DNA of 64,000 bases from assembly GCF_024170005.1 (NCBI RefSeq), contig NZ_JALJXJ010000007.1:310001-374000 (forward strand), read 5' to 3'. Within the stretch, counting starts at the first letter, position 1; every line of letters begins with the position of its first letter. The position numbers were made by a program, and so were the translations under genes. The stretch is from Azospirillum lipoferum (GTDB taxonomy: Bacteria > Pseudomonadota > Alphaproteobacteria > Azospirillales > Azospirillaceae). The notes beneath the pieces are model-generated. The model was not told the DNA's origin, did not search any database, and saw only the letters and a list, made by a program, of their open reading frames with translations. Below are positions 24,419 to 33,588 of this stretch, in pieces.

Positions 24419-25339
24419 TCAGCTCCGGTTGTCGGGGGCGGTGACGTCGCGCAGGCCGTCGCCCAGGAGGTTGATGCCCAGGACCAGCGCCACCAGGGCC
24501 ACGCCGGGGATGGTGATGACCCAGGGGCTGAAGAACATGTACTGCTTGCCTTCCGAGATCATCAGGCCCCAGGACGGCAGCGGCGGCTGCACGCCAAGCC
24601 CGAGGAAGGACAGCGCCGCCTCCAGCAGGATGGCGTGAGCCATTTCCAGCGTGGCGACGACGATCAGCGGGTTGAGGATGTTCGGAAGAACCTCCGAGAA
24701 GACGATCAGCCGCGTCGAACAGCCGATGGCGCGGGCCGCCCCGACGAAATCGGCATGGGCGATCTGCTGGGTCGTCGACCGCGCCACCACGGCGAAGCGG
24801 TCCCACAGCAGCAGCCCCAGCACGACGATGACCGTGTTCAGCGAGGTGCCGACCAGCGCCGCCACCGCCAGCGCCACCAGCACCACCGGCAGCGCCAGCC
24901 GGACGTTGATGATGTAGCCGATGACCATGTCGACCCGCCCGCCGAAGAAGCCGGCGGCAACGCCCAGCGCCGTGCCGATGATGCCCGACAGCAGCACCGT
25001 CGCCGCCCCGATCATCAGCGAGATGCGCCCGCCATAGAGCAGTCGGGCGAAGTAATCACGCCCCAGCTTGTCGGTGCCGAGCCAGTGCTCCCAGCTTCCC
25101 TTGTCGTGCCAGACCGGCGGGATCAGCCGGCGGGAGATGTCCTGCGCATAGGGATCATGGGCGGTGAACAGCGGCGCGCCGATCGACAGAACGAGGATGA
25201 CGGCGAGGAGGACCGCACCGGCCATGAAGCCGGGATGGCGCGTCGCCCGTTTGGTGAAACGGGCCAGCGGCGACCGGCGGACCGGAACCGGGTCGAAGCC
25301 GGCGGCCGGGGCGGAAGCAGAGGCGCTCGTGGTGCTCAT
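24419..25339 (-). CDS. Peptide ABC transporter permease (DppC type)
   Basis: This 306-residue permease has an N-terminal cytoplasmic tail, one helix at about 37-57, a periplasmic segment with HWLGTDKLGRDYFARLLYGGR (typical of DppC) and five further helices. The ATPase-contact EAA loop is AARAIGCSTRLIVFSEVLP. Its start overlaps the stop of the DppB gene by four bases. Confidence 0.94.
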   Translation of the reverse strand: MSTTSASASAPAAGFDPVPVRRSPLARFTKRATRHPGFMAGAVLLAVILVLSIGAPLFTAHDPYAQDISRRLIPPVWHDKGSWEHWLGTDKLGRDYFARLLYGGRISLMIGAATVLLSGIIGTALGVAAGFFGGRVDMVIGYIINVRLALPVVLVALAVAALVGTSLNTVIVVLGLLLWDRFAVVARSTTQQIAHADFVGAARAIGCSTRLIVFSEVLPNILNPLIVVATLEMAHAILLEAALSFLGLGVQPPLPSWGLMISEGKQYMFFSPWVITIPGVALVALVLGINLLGDGLRDVTAPDNRS

Positions 25340-26253
25340 GCGACACGGATCCTTGGGTCCAGCCAGGCGTTGAGGAGGTCGGCGAGGAAGGTCAGCAGGA
25401 TGTAGATCGTGGCGAGCAGCATCACGATGGCCTGGACCACCGGGAAATCCTTGCGCGCGATGGCCTCCCAGGCGAGCTGGCCCAGCCCCTGGAGCGAGAA
25501 GACCGCCTCGACCACGATGGATCCGCCGAGCATGAAGCCGAACTGCACCGCCGCCAGCGCCACCACCGGCACCACCGCGTTGCGCAGCGCATGCTTGAAG
25601 ATGACGGTGTGCGGCCGCAGGCCCTTGGCCCGCGCGGTGCGGATGTAATCGGACGCCATCACGTCCAGCATGCCGTTGCGGGTCAGCCGCATCACCGCCG
25701 GGATGGCGTACCAGCCGAGCGCCACCGACGGCAGCACATAATGGCTCCAGGTCGCATTGCCCGAAACCGGCAGCCAGCGCAGGTTCACCGCGAAGATGAT
25801 GATCAGCGTCAGGCCGAGCCAGAAGGTCGGCACCGCCTGTCCCAGGGCGCAGAAGGCCAGGGCGGCGCGGTCGAACCAGCTGCCGCGCTTGACCGCGGCC
25901 AGCGCCCCCAGCGGAATGGCGACGGCCAGGGCGAGGCCGAGTGCAATGGCACCGAGCTTCAGGGTAATTGGGATGCGGTCGCCGAGCAGCGACGCTACCG
26001 ACTCCCGGAAATAGAAGGACCGGCCGAAATCGAACCTGGCGGCCCCGGCCAGCCATTGGCCGTACTGGACCATGAGCGGCTGGTCCAGGCCATATTCGAC
26101 GCGCACCCGCGCCACCTGCTCGGGCGACGCCTCGGGGCCGGCGAGGTCGGTGGCGAGATCGCCGGACAGGTGCAGAAGCAGAAAGGCGATGACCGATACG
26201 GTCAGCACCACCGACAGCGCCACGGCGAGCCGGCGAAGCAGGAATGCCAGCAT
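25336..26253 (-). CDS. Peptide ABC transporter permease (DppB type)
   Basis: This 305-residue permease has the DppB layout: a first helix from residue 2, a periplasmic domain with YGLDQPLMVQYGQWL and DFGRSFYF, then five helices. The EAA loop is RTARAKGLRPHTVIFKHALRN. It lies downstream of the binding-protein gene, separated by a 72-base gap that contains a hairpin. Confidence 0.94.
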   Translation of the reverse strand: MLAFLLRRLAVALSVVLTVSVIAFLLLHLSGDLATDLAGPEASPEQVARVRVEYGLDQPLMVQYGQWLAGAARFDFGRSFYFRESVASLLGDRIPITLKLGAIALGLALAVAIPLGALAAVKRGSWFDRAALAFCALGQAVPTFWLGLTLIIIFAVNLRWLPVSGNATWSHYVLPSVALGWYAIPAVMRLTRNGMLDVMASDYIRTARAKGLRPHTVIFKHALRNAVVPVVALAAVQFGFMLGGSIVVEAVFSLQGLGQLAWEAIARKDFPVVQAIVMLLATIYILLTFLADLLNAWLDPRIRVA

Positions 26254-26289
26254 GGCGGCCTCCCGAAGAGGAGAGTGCGGGAAAGCGTC

Positions 26290-26319
26290 GCGGGCCGGTC
26301 AGCGACTGCGCCGGCCCGC
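26290..26319 (-). other. Intra-operon hairpin between binding protein and permease genes
   Basis: A perfect 9-bp GC stem (GCGGGCCGG at 26290-26298, CCGGCCCGC at 26311-26319) with a 12-base loop lies just after the binding-protein stop. Hairpins here in ABC operons usually protect or partly terminate the message so that more binding protein than permease is made; that role is inferred. Confidence 0.55.
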
Positions 26320-26325
26320 AGCGGA

Positions 26326-27870
26326 TCACTTCCAATGAGCGGTGTAGAAGCGCGGAAGCTCGTCGGCCTGGGCGGTGAAGGACAGGTCGGAGCTGAAGGC
26401 GTAATTGCTGGGATAGGAGAACAGCGGCAGCAGATAGCCCTTCTCAGCGATCATCGACAGCGCCTGCTTATAAAGGTCCTTCCGCGCCGCGGTATCGGTG
26501 GTGGTATCCGCCTTTTCCAGCAGAGCCTTGACCTTGGGGTCCCGGCTCATGTCGTCCTCGTTCTCCTTGAACCACACACCTGTGAAGGCGGAGGCATCGT
26601 TCACAGAGAAGGAGCCCCAGGTCTGGTATTCCAGCGGCACCTTGCCGGCACGGGCCGCCTCGCGCATCGCGGCGTATTTCAGGAAGCGCAGGTTGGCGCG
26701 GATGCCGACCGCGCGCAGGTAGCCGACCACCGCCTCGGCATAGTCGCGTTCGCGATAGGCATAGAGATCGGTGTCGAACCCGTTCGGATAGCCGGCCTCG
26801 GCCAGCAGCTTGCGCGCCTTGTCCGGATTGTACTCGTAACGCGGCACGCCGTCGTCGGTGCAGCCGATCTGGTCGATGAAGCAGGCGGAATGCATCACCC
26901 GCGCGCCGCCGCCGACCAGATTCTTGACCATCGCCGGACGGTCGATGGCATAGGCGACGGCTTGGCGCACCTTATCGTTCTTCATCGGCGTGTCGGCGGC
27001 GGTGCGGCCGGCGGCGTCGAACTGCAGGAAGCCGACGCGCATCGTCTCGGCCGACAGCACGGTGACGTTCGGCACCGCCTTCAACTGGTCGGCCTGATCC
27101 TTCGGCACGCGCCAGATCCAGTCGACCCCGCCGGTCATCAGCTCGGCCATGCGGGTTTCGCCGTCCGGGATGACGCGGAATTCGATCTTGCCGATGGACG
27201 GATCGCCGAGCGGACTGCCTTTCCAGTAGCCCTTGAACTTCTCCATCTTCACGCCCTTGCCGTTCTCCACCGCCGTGATGCGGTAGGGACCGGTGCCGAT
27301 GGGCGCCTTGGAGAAACCGTCCAGCCCGACCTTCTTGAAATAGGCGGCGGGATAGATCGGCGTCGGACCGGACAGATATTCCAGAGCCGCCGGGAACGGC
27401 CCCTTCAAACGGACGCGGACCGTGTGATCGTCGATCTTGTCGGCGCCGGCCATCCATTCGACATTCTGCTTGGTCACCACCTTCGCTTCCGGCGTCAGCA
27501 CGTAATTGAAGGTGAAGACCACATCGTCGGCGGTGAAGGGCGAACCGTCGTGGAAGGTCACGCCCTGGCGCAACGTAAGTTCCAGCGTGACCGGATCGAT
27601 CCATTTCCAGGCGGTGGCGAGTTGCGGCTCGTACTCTCCGGTCTTGGGGTTCCGGTTGATCAGCGTTTCCCACACGAGATGGGCGACGATGACGCCTTCG
27701 CGCAGATTGTTGTGATAGGGGCTGATGTTCTCCGGCTCGCTGTCCGACGCATAGACCAGCGTGTCGTTCGCCTTGTTGGCGAGAGCCGCGGTGGAAAGGG
27801 AGACCGTGGGCAGAGCCAGCGCCGCGGCTGCGGCGAACATCATCGACTTACCGTACGCAAAGGGCGCCAT
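26326..27870 (-). CDS. Periplasmic peptide-binding protein (family 5 solute-binding protein)
   Basis: This 514-residue protein has a signal peptide (about 10-32, cleavage near ALA-N) and the SBP_bac_5 fold (LATAWKWIDPVTLELTLRQGVTFHDGSPFTADDVVFTFNYVL, then IGTGPYRI and RQAVAYAIDRPAMVKNL). It would capture di- or oligopeptides for the permeases downstream. ATG 27870 has a GGAG site; two upstream ATGs (27897, 27948) lack one. The divergent LysR gene at 28050 is its likely regulator. Confidence 0.94.
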   Translation of the reverse strand: MAPFAYGKSMMFAAAAALALPTVSLSTAALANKANDTLVYASDSEPENISPYHNNLREGVIVAHLVWETLINRNPKTGEYEPQLATAWKWIDPVTLELTLRQGVTFHDGSPFTADDVVFTFNYVLTPEAKVVTKQNVEWMAGADKIDDHTVRVRLKGPFPAALEYLSGPTPIYPAAYFKKVGLDGFSKAPIGTGPYRITAVENGKGVKMEKFKGYWKGSPLGDPSIGKIEFRVIPDGETRMAELMTGGVDWIWRVPKDQADQLKAVPNVTVLSAETMRVGFLQFDAAGRTAADTPMKNDKVRQAVAYAIDRPAMVKNLVGGGARVMHSACFIDQIGCTDDGVPRYEYNPDKARKLLAEAGYPNGFDTDLYAYRERDYAEAVVGYLRAVGIRANLRFLKYAAMREAARAGKVPLEYQTWGSFSVNDASAFTGVWFKENEDDMSRDPKVKALLEKADTTTDTAARKDLYKQALSMIAEKGYLLPLFSYPSNYAFSSDLSFTAQADELPRFYTAHWK

Positions 27871-27970
27871 GTCCGAACTCCGTCCAAGAAGGTCCATTTG
27901 CACGAAAGTTAGCCATGACACGGTATTGTGCAGACTGGCATGCCGCAATTATAATAGTTGGAAGTTCCCG

Positions 27971-27985
27971 TTGCCGGGCTGGCAA
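27971..27985. promoter_or_regulatory. LysR-type operator candidate
   Basis: TTGCC-GGGCT-GGCAA is a perfect interrupted palindrome containing a T-N11-A LysR motif. It is centred between the divergent starts of the binding-protein gene (27870) and the LysR gene (28050), in a locally AT-rich stretch. Confidence 0.55.
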
Positions 27986-28049
27986 TGATATTGTTTATGT
28001 TTCTGATTTTCCGCGATCTTAGCCAATTGCGCCCGACGGGGGAATCGCC

Positions 28050-28961
28050 ATGAACGCCACCGCGCTGCGCTATTTTCTGGAGGTTGTCCGCACCGGCTCG
28101 ATTGCCGACGCGTCCACGCGCCTGCATGTCGCCTCATCCGCCATCAGCCGGCAGATCGCCCATCTCGAAGCGGACCTCGGTGTCGACCTGTTCGAACGCC
28201 GGCCGCGGGGCATGGTGCCGAGCTATGCCGGCGACCTGCTCGCCCGCCACGCCCAGCGGGTGTTCCTGGAAGAAGAGGCCATCGTGACCGAGTTGAAGCG
28301 GTTGCGCGGGCTGGCCACCGGGCGGGTCCGGGTCGCCGCGACCGAAGGGTTCGCCATGAGCCTGATCCCAGCAGCCATTCGCAGCTTCCGTGACCGCCAT
28401 CCCGGCATCCGGGTCGAACTGCACGCCGATGCGCCGGCCGCCGTGACCCGCATGGTGCGGGAGGGAGAGGTCGATATCGGCGCGACCTTCTCCTTCGCTC
28501 CCGAGCCGGGGGTGAAGGCACTGGGGGAAGGGCGTGCGCCGGTTCTGGCGGTGATGGGGAAAGACCACCCGCTGGCAGACCGGTCCGTCCTGTCGCTGGT
28601 CGAACTGGCCCGCGAACCGATGGCCCTGCCGGAGAAGGACACAACGGTGCGCCAGCTGTTCGACATCGCCTGCGGACAGGCCGGCGTGGTCATCGAGCCG
28701 GTGCTGACCTCCAATTACATCGCTGGCCTATGGGCCTTCGCAGCGGAGGGTGGCGGCATCACCATCGCCAGCCCCTTCACCGTCCATTCCAGCGGGGTCG
28801 GCTTTCCGGTGGTGTCGATCCCGATCGACTCACCCACGCTCGATCAGCGCTATTACCAGATCCAGACCATGCTCGGCCGCCATCTGCCGGAGGCGGTCCA
28901 TGCCTTCGCGACGCACCTGACCGGCATCATCCAGCGGACGGATCATGGCGCCGGGGCTTAA
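28050..28961 (+). CDS. LysR family transcriptional regulator
   Basis: This 303-residue regulator has an N-terminal helix-turn-helix (ALRYFLEVVRTGSIADASTRLHVASSAISRQIAHLEADLGVDLFER) and a periplasmic-binding-protein-like effector domain from about 90. It is divergent from the peptide transporter operon and a palindrome lies between them, so that operon is its probable target. The four 3' bases overlap the convergent alanyl-tRNA editing gene. Confidence 0.94.
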   Translation: MNATALRYFLEVVRTGSIADASTRLHVASSAISRQIAHLEADLGVDLFERRPRGMVPSYAGDLLARHAQRVFLEEEAIVTELKRLRGLATGRVRVAATEGFAMSLIPAAIRSFRDRHPGIRVELHADAPAAVTRMVREGEVDIGATFSFAPEPGVKALGEGRAPVLAVMGKDHPLADRSVLSLVELAREPMALPEKDTTVRQLFDIACGQAGVVIEPVLTSNYIAGLWAFAAEGGGITIASPFTVHSSGVGFPVVSIPIDSPTLDQRYYQIQTMLGRHLPEAVHAFATHLTGIIQRTDHGAGA

Positions 28962-29599
28962 TCGGCCAGCGCGATCTCGATCCGTTCCTTGCCCTTGCCG
29001 GTGTTGCGGCGCTTCAGCGTCAAGGCGCCGATCTCTCCCGTCCGACGCAGATGCGTACCGCCGCAGGGCACCCGGGCGAAGCCGGGGATCTCCCAGAAGC
29101 GGCGCTCCGCAGCCTCGTCGCTGAAGCCGCTGACGATGGGGGTGTCGGCGGCGATGACGCGCATCGCCTGCTCGGCGAATTCGGAGAGCAGCGGGGTCAG
29201 CGGCTCGCCCCAGGCGAAGTCGATGCGGGCCTTGTCGGCGGCGATATGGGCGCCGACCTTGTGGATGCCGGGCAGCCGGTGCATGACCAGTTCCAGCACG
29301 ATCTCTGCCGCGAAGTGCAGCCGCATCAGCCGGTAGCGGCGCCCCCAGTCGATCGCCACCGAAACGGCGTCGCCGGCGGCAAGGCCATGGCCGGGTGCAA
29401 GCCGGTAGCGGATCTCGCGGCCGTCCTTGCGCGCCTCCAGCACGTCGAAGCGGCCGATGGTGCCTGCATCGCTCTCCTGCCCGCCGGAAAGGGCATAGAA
29501 GATGGTGGCCTCCAGCGTCACCTCGTCGCCGTCCGCCGCGGCTATGCGGGTATCCAGGCTGGTCCGGTAGGGATCGTCCCAGAACAGCTTCCGGGTCAT
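28958..29599 (-). CDS. Alanyl-tRNA editing protein (AlaX-like)
   Basis: This 213-residue protein resembles the free-standing AlaRS editing domain, which hydrolyses Ser-tRNA(Ala). It has SGGQESDAGTIG near residue 38 and CGGTHLRRTGEIG near 180. AlaX enzymes bind zinc through HxxxH plus CxxxH. The second pair is intact, but the first reads RLHFAAEIVLE, where the second His is Glu. This could be a subfamily trait or reduced zinc binding. Confidence 0.87.
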   Translation of the reverse strand: MTRKLFWDDPYRTSLDTRIAAADGDEVTLEATIFYALSGGQESDAGTIGRFDVLEARKDGREIRYRLAPGHGLAAGDAVSVAIDWGRRYRLMRLHFAAEIVLELVMHRLPGIHKVGAHIAADKARIDFAWGEPLTPLLSEFAEQAMRVIAADTPIVSGFSDEAAERRFWEIPGFARVPCGGTHLRRTGEIGALTLKRRNTGKGKERIEIALAD

Positions 29600-29633
29600 G
29601 GACGTCCGCAGGTCATGAGGAGCCTCTTGAGAT

Positions 29634-29663
29634 GCCGCAGCCCCGCACCGGCGGGGCTGCGGC
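29634..29663 (-). terminator. Strong hairpin between cytochrome c and alanyl-tRNA editing genes
   Basis: A perfect 13-bp stem (GCCGCAGCCCCGC at 29634-29646, GCGGGGCTGCGGC at 29651-29663) with a 4-base loop lies 33 bp after the cytochrome c stop on the minus strand. There is no T tract, so it may terminate or stabilise the cytochrome message. Confidence 0.6.
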
Positions 29664-29696
29664 GACAGACAAGACTATTTCAACAACCGTCCGCCG

Positions 29697-30074
29697 TTAC
29701 TTGGACTCGCTCTTCAGGTAGGCGATCAGGTCGGCACGCTTGGCGTCGTCCTTGACACCGGCGAAGGCCATCTTGTTGCCGGGCAGCGCCGCCTTGGGAT
29801 CCTTCAGATAGGTGTCCAGCTTCTGCTCGTCCCAGACATAGCCGGCATCCTTCACCGCCGCGGAATAGCTGAAGCCGTCGACGCTGCCAGCCTTGCGGCC
29901 GACGACGCCGTGCAGGTTGGGGCCGACGCGGTTGGGGCCACCGGCCTCGATGGTGTGGCAGGCCTTGCAGGTGTTGAACACCGACTTGCCCGCTGCGGCA
30001 TCGCCGTCCGCGGCCTGGGCGGCGACGGTTCCACCGGAAATCAGAATGACGGACGCCAACAGAATTTTGCGCAT
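29697..30074 (-). CDS. Small soluble class I cytochrome c (cytochrome c2-like)
   Basis: This 125-residue periplasmic electron carrier has a signal peptide (cleavage near AQA-A). The haem-binding motif CKACH is at about 36-40, GPNLHGVVGRKAG follows, and the axial methionine lies in NKMAFAG near residue 102. Length and layout fit a monohaem c2/c550-type cytochrome. No oxidase or dehydrogenase gene adjoins it, so the partner is unknown. ATG 30074 opens directly into the signal peptide. Confidence 0.95.
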   Translation of the reverse strand: MRKILLASVILISGGTVAAQAADGDAAAGKSVFNTCKACHTIEAGGPNRVGPNLHGVVGRKAGSVDGFSYSAAVKDAGYVWDEQKLDTYLKDPKAALPGNKMAFAGVKDDAKRADLIAYLKSESK

Positions 30075-30385
30075 GACGGACACAGCGGAACTCCCATTTC
30101 TCAACGTTGTCTCCGGCCAACCCGAAAAGTCGGCCGGAGAAGTCGCCCGGTTTCCTTCCGGCGGGCCAGGCGGAGGCTACTGGCGGCCAGAAAGGCCAGG
30201 AAGCGAATTTACCCGATGGTTGTCATCGGTTATTCCGATATCATCCTGCCGCATTAGGAGAACCGTGGATCGCGGCTGCACCCAGCGGATGCGACGAATC
30301 GTCTCACACCGGCCGGTCGCGATCAAGCTGCCGATGGCGTAGGTCTTGCGGCCGGCCGTACAGGCAGACAGTCGAGCGAGGTGTC
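30075..30385. promoter_or_regulatory. Divergent intergenic region, cytochrome c / LysR
   Basis: These 311 bases hold no credible gene. They must contain both divergent promoters. An interrupted palindrome, CCGATG-GTTGT-CATCGG at 30213-30229, lies in the AT-richer middle and is a candidate operator for the LysR protein at 30386. I saw nothing else in it. Confidence 0.4.
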
Positions 30386-31258
30386 ATGGATACGGAAATG
30401 GCCCGGACATTTCTGGAGGTCACGGCGGCGGGCAGCTTCATGGCTGCGGCCGACCGGCTCCATGTGACCCAGTCGACGGTCAGCACGCGCATCCAGCAGC
30501 TGGAGCAGCAGCTTGGCTGCCGCCTGTTCGTGCGCAACAAGACCGGCGCCACGCTGACCACTGCCGGCCTGCGGTTCCAGCGCCATGCCGTGGCGATCCT
30601 CCGCCTGTGGGAACAGGCCCGGCAGGAGGCTACCCTGCCCACCGGACACAAGGCGCTGCTGCGCATCGGCAGCGAGGCGGGATTGTGGAACCGCCTGCTG
30701 CACCGCTGGATCCCCTGGATGCGGCGCAACGCCAACGACATCGCCCTGCGTTGCGACGTCGGGCTGCCGAACGGGCTGCTGCAAGGCCTTCAGGACGGGA
30801 CGCTGGACGTCGCCGTCCTCTATTCGCCGCGCGCCCTGCCCGGCCTGTCCATCCGCCTGCTGCTGGAGGAGGAACTGGTCCTCTTCCGCATGCCGGTGGC
30901 CGAGGGGTGCCTGGAGGAGCCGTATGTCCACATCGACTGGGGCGACGATTTCCGCCGCAACGTGCGCCTGCACCGTCCCGATGTGCAGTCGGCTCCCGTC
31001 TCGATCGGCGTCGGCACGCTCGGGCTTGATTATGTCAAGCAATGCGGGGGCACCGGGCATTTCCCCCGGCAGCTCGTCCAGCCGCTGATCGATGCCGGAA
31101 AGGGAGAGATCCTGCCGGAAGCCCGGCCGCTCAGCCTTCCCATCTACGCCGCCTACCCGACCGACGCCGATGCCACCATCATCGATCCGGCGCTCACCGG
31201 GCTGAAGACCATTCTGGGTGCTCCGGCGAACCTGAGCGCGGCGGAGGGGCGTGACTGA
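30386..31258 (+). CDS. LysR family transcriptional regulator
   Basis: This 290-residue regulator has the helix-turn-helix at about 3-60 (MARTFLEVTAAGSFMAAADRLHVTQSTVSTRIQQLEQQLGCRLFVR) and an effector domain that contains LLRIGSEAGLWNRLLHRWIPWMRR. ATG 30386 has a GAGG site; a longer in-frame reading upstream to 30107 has no conserved content. The target is not obvious: it is divergent from the cytochrome c gene and precedes an unrelated small membrane protein gene. Confidence 0.92.
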   Translation: MDTEMARTFLEVTAAGSFMAAADRLHVTQSTVSTRIQQLEQQLGCRLFVRNKTGATLTTAGLRFQRHAVAILRLWEQARQEATLPTGHKALLRIGSEAGLWNRLLHRWIPWMRRNANDIALRCDVGLPNGLLQGLQDGTLDVAVLYSPRALPGLSIRLLLEEELVLFRMPVAEGCLEEPYVHIDWGDDFRRNVRLHRPDVQSAPVSIGVGTLGLDYVKQCGGTGHFPRQLVQPLIDAGKGEILPEARPLSLPIYAAYPTDADATIIDPALTGLKTILGAPANLSAAEGRD

Positions 31259-31415
31259 GTTCGGCAATGCCGATGAACACCATCGGTTTATTTCGCTTTT
31301 TGCGATGGATAGGCCTGTCTAGGATCGGCCTCGCGGGTGGTGAGACCCCTTTCGGCACCGGTGCCGGCGGACCTCCGCCCCCGCTCCCCAACCAAGTCTC
31401 AAGGGTTCCGATCCG

Positions 31416-31637
31416 ATGTCCATGCAACTGGCTCAGCCGTCCCTGCTCGAAGAGGACGGCACCCCGGCGGAAACCGAATCCCGCCGGTTCGAATCCCCCT
31501 ACATCGTGTTCCCGTCGCTGATCCTGCTGCTGATCATGCCGTTCGGGATCGTGTTCCATCCGGCCTGGCTCGCCACCGCCGCCGAGGTGGGGGTGGTCGT
31601 GATGTTCATCGCCATCTTCCGCATGATGCGCATGTGA
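31416..31637 (+). CDS. Small two-helix membrane protein
   Basis: This 73-residue protein has an acidic N-terminal tail of about 27 residues followed by two membrane helices (YIVFPSLILLLIMPFGIVF, EVGVVVMFIAIF). I recognise no family. It has a moderate AAGGG ribosome site and is convergent with the DUF3325 gene. It may be a small inner-membrane accessory protein. Confidence 0.6.
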   Translation: MSMQLAQPSLLEEDGTPAETESRRFESPYIVFPSLILLLIMPFGIVFHPAWLATAAEVGVVVMFIAIFRMMRM

Positions 31638-31655
31638 AGCGCGCGCATCCGCCGG

Positions 31656-31985
31656 TCAGCCGCGGGCGGACCGCGTTCTCCAGGTGACGGTCGCGGCAAC
31701 CGCCAGCGCCCCTGCGCTCAAGGCCAGCGCCCAAAGCAGGATGCCGAAGCCGGTCCCGTCATGGCGCACCGCGACCGACAGCGCCGCAGCCAGACATAGC
31801 AGCGCCGCCAGCCGCAGCCGGAACACCGTCCGGCGCGGCGGCCCCCGCCTGGAATCGATCAGATCGCGCCAATGCCGCTCCACCGACAGGGCAAGTGCTG
31901 CAAAGGCGAGGTAGCAGAGCCCGAACAATCCGGGCAGCGACAGCGCATCAAGCATGGGGGCATCCAGCAGGGGAGCATCAGGCAT
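31656..31985 (-). CDS. DUF3325 family membrane protein
   Basis: This 109-residue protein has three membrane helices and the DUF3325 signature (FGLCYLAFAALALSVERHW). In other Proteobacteria DUF3325 genes end operons with DUF3649 and PepSY membrane proteins near siderophore uptake genes, exactly as here. It overlaps the PepSY gene by 8 bases. Function is unknown, but a part in iron reduction or siderophore processing is plausible. Confidence 0.8.
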   Translation of the reverse strand: MPDAPLLDAPMLDALSLPGLFGLCYLAFAALALSVERHWRDLIDSRRGPPRRTVFRLRLAALLCLAAALSVAVRHDGTGFGILLWALALSAGALAVAATVTWRTRSARG

Positions 31986-33588
31986 GGTCGGTGACCTTCA
32001 CCAGGGTTGAAAGTTCGGGATCCGGCCGCCGGACCAGCCGCCGCGACACCCGCCAGGCGGCAGCGGCGGTCAGCGCCAGTACCAGATCGACGCCCAGCAC
32101 CGCCCAGTCGCCAGCGGCAACGGCGCGGCCGGGATGCTCGCCCGTCGTGATCCAGTTCAGCACCACACAGGCGGCCGCCAGAAGAGCCACGGCGGCGCAT
32201 TGCCCGCTCCAGGGTGGATTTGGGGTCTGATCGGTCCGGGTGCGGATCGCGGCATGGATGGCGCAGCATATCCAGGTCAGGAAGAAGACGCCGACCTCCA
32301 CCAGTTCCCGGGACGGAATTCCGGCCGGCAGCAACCGGTTGGCGGCCATCATCGCCAGCGTGGCGATCAGCAGTCCGGTGGTGCTGCCGCAGGCCAGCGC
32401 GGCGACGCTGCGCCAGCCGAGACCGGGCGTCACGCCATGGGCGACCCGCCGCTTTTCCATCCAGTACAGCATGCCGGTGCCGATCAGCACGCAACCGGCC
32501 AGTCCGAACAGGAAATACAGCCAGCGCAGCGGCCAATGGTCGAAGGCAGCGAAATGCAGGCCGGACAGGACCCGGTGCGTCGCCACGATCGGCCCTGGCG
32601 CCTGATATTTCAGAAGGGCGCCGGTGACGCCGTCGAAGAAGACCGGCTGGACGTCCAGGCTGATATGGTCGCCGGTATCGCGGTTGACGCGGACGACCGA
32701 GGCGGCATCGCCGGCATTGTAAACGAACACCACGGCCGCCTCGCCGCCGCCCCACAGCCGCCGGGCCTCCGCCACCATCGGATCGAGCGGTGCCAGCGGA
32801 GCGGCGATGCCGCTGCGCGGCCGGCTGTAATTGCCGAGCGCATCGTCGTAGAAGCGCAGCAGATCGCCGCCATAGAGCGCCTGCACACCGGCCGGCAGGA
32901 CGATCGGCAGGACGATCACGATGCCGGTGACCGTGATCATCAGATGGAAGGGCAGAACCAGCACGCCGGTCAGGTTGTGCAGGTCGAGCAGCGAGCGGCG
33001 GAGCTGTCCCCAGCTGCGGAAGGTGAAGAAGTCCTTGAAGATCCGGGCATGGATGATGACGCCGGAGATCAGCCCGGCCAGCATCGCCACCGACGCGAAG
33101 CAGACGATCCAGTAGCCGACGAAGCCGGCCTTCAGAAGCAGGCTGTAATGCAGCGGATAGAAGAAGGACCCGGCGCCGAGCGTTCCCACCGGGGGCAGCA
33201 GCGTGCCGTCGGCGGTCGCCACCCCTCCGGCATTGCCGCTCTCCGTCCGCACCCGCAGCGCCATCACCGGCCGCCGTTCGTCCGGCAGCTGGACGAACCA
33301 GTCGCGCACCGCCCGGCCGGCGGCAAGCTTCTCCACCACCGGCACCACCGCATGGTCGAGCGAGATTGGGTCGAGCGAGACCGGACCGACCTCCACCGCG
33401 CCGACCCGGGTGGCGGGCATCATCCAGCGGTCGATCTCCGAGGCGAAGACGGCCAGCGATCCCATGAAGAAGATCAGCATCAGCAGCCCGCCGAGCGTCA
33501 CCCCGGCCCAGGTGTGCGGCCACAGCATTGCGGCGCGCAGGGCCGGGCTGATCAGCTTGCGCTTCTTCGCCGTCATCTTAGCCGTCAT
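31978..33588 (-). CDS. PepSY-associated membrane protein (putative siderophore reductase, FoxB/PiuB-like)
   Basis: This 536-residue inner-membrane protein has the PepSY_TM layout: a first helix after MLWPHTWAGVTLGG, a periplasmic domain of about 120 residues, a helix pair (GFVGYWIVCFASVAMLAG), a His-containing loop (IIHARIFKDFFTFRSW..LLDLHNLTG) and more helices near the C terminus. Conserved helix-border histidines suggest haem binding. FoxB and PiuB relatives reduce ferric siderophores or aid iron uptake. Its start overlaps the DUF3649 stop by four bases, and a Fur box precedes the operon. Confidence 0.87.
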   Translation of the reverse strand: MTAKMTAKKRKLISPALRAAMLWPHTWAGVTLGGLLMLIFFMGSLAVFASEIDRWMMPATRVGAVEVGPVSLDPISLDHAVVPVVEKLAAGRAVRDWFVQLPDERRPVMALRVRTESGNAGGVATADGTLLPPVGTLGAGSFFYPLHYSLLLKAGFVGYWIVCFASVAMLAGLISGVIIHARIFKDFFTFRSWGQLRRSLLDLHNLTGVLVLPFHLMITVTGIVIVLPIVLPAGVQALYGGDLLRFYDDALGNYSRPRSGIAAPLAPLDPMVAEARRLWGGGEAAVVFVYNAGDAASVVRVNRDTGDHISLDVQPVFFDGVTGALLKYQAPGPIVATHRVLSGLHFAAFDHWPLRWLYFLFGLAGCVLIGTGMLYWMEKRRVAHGVTPGLGWRSVAALACGSTTGLLIATLAMMAANRLLPAGIPSRELVEVGVFFLTWICCAIHAAIRTRTDQTPNPPWSGQCAAVALLAAACVVLNWITTGEHPGRAVAAGDWAVLGVDLVLALTAAAAWRVSRRLVRRPDPELSTLVKVTDHA

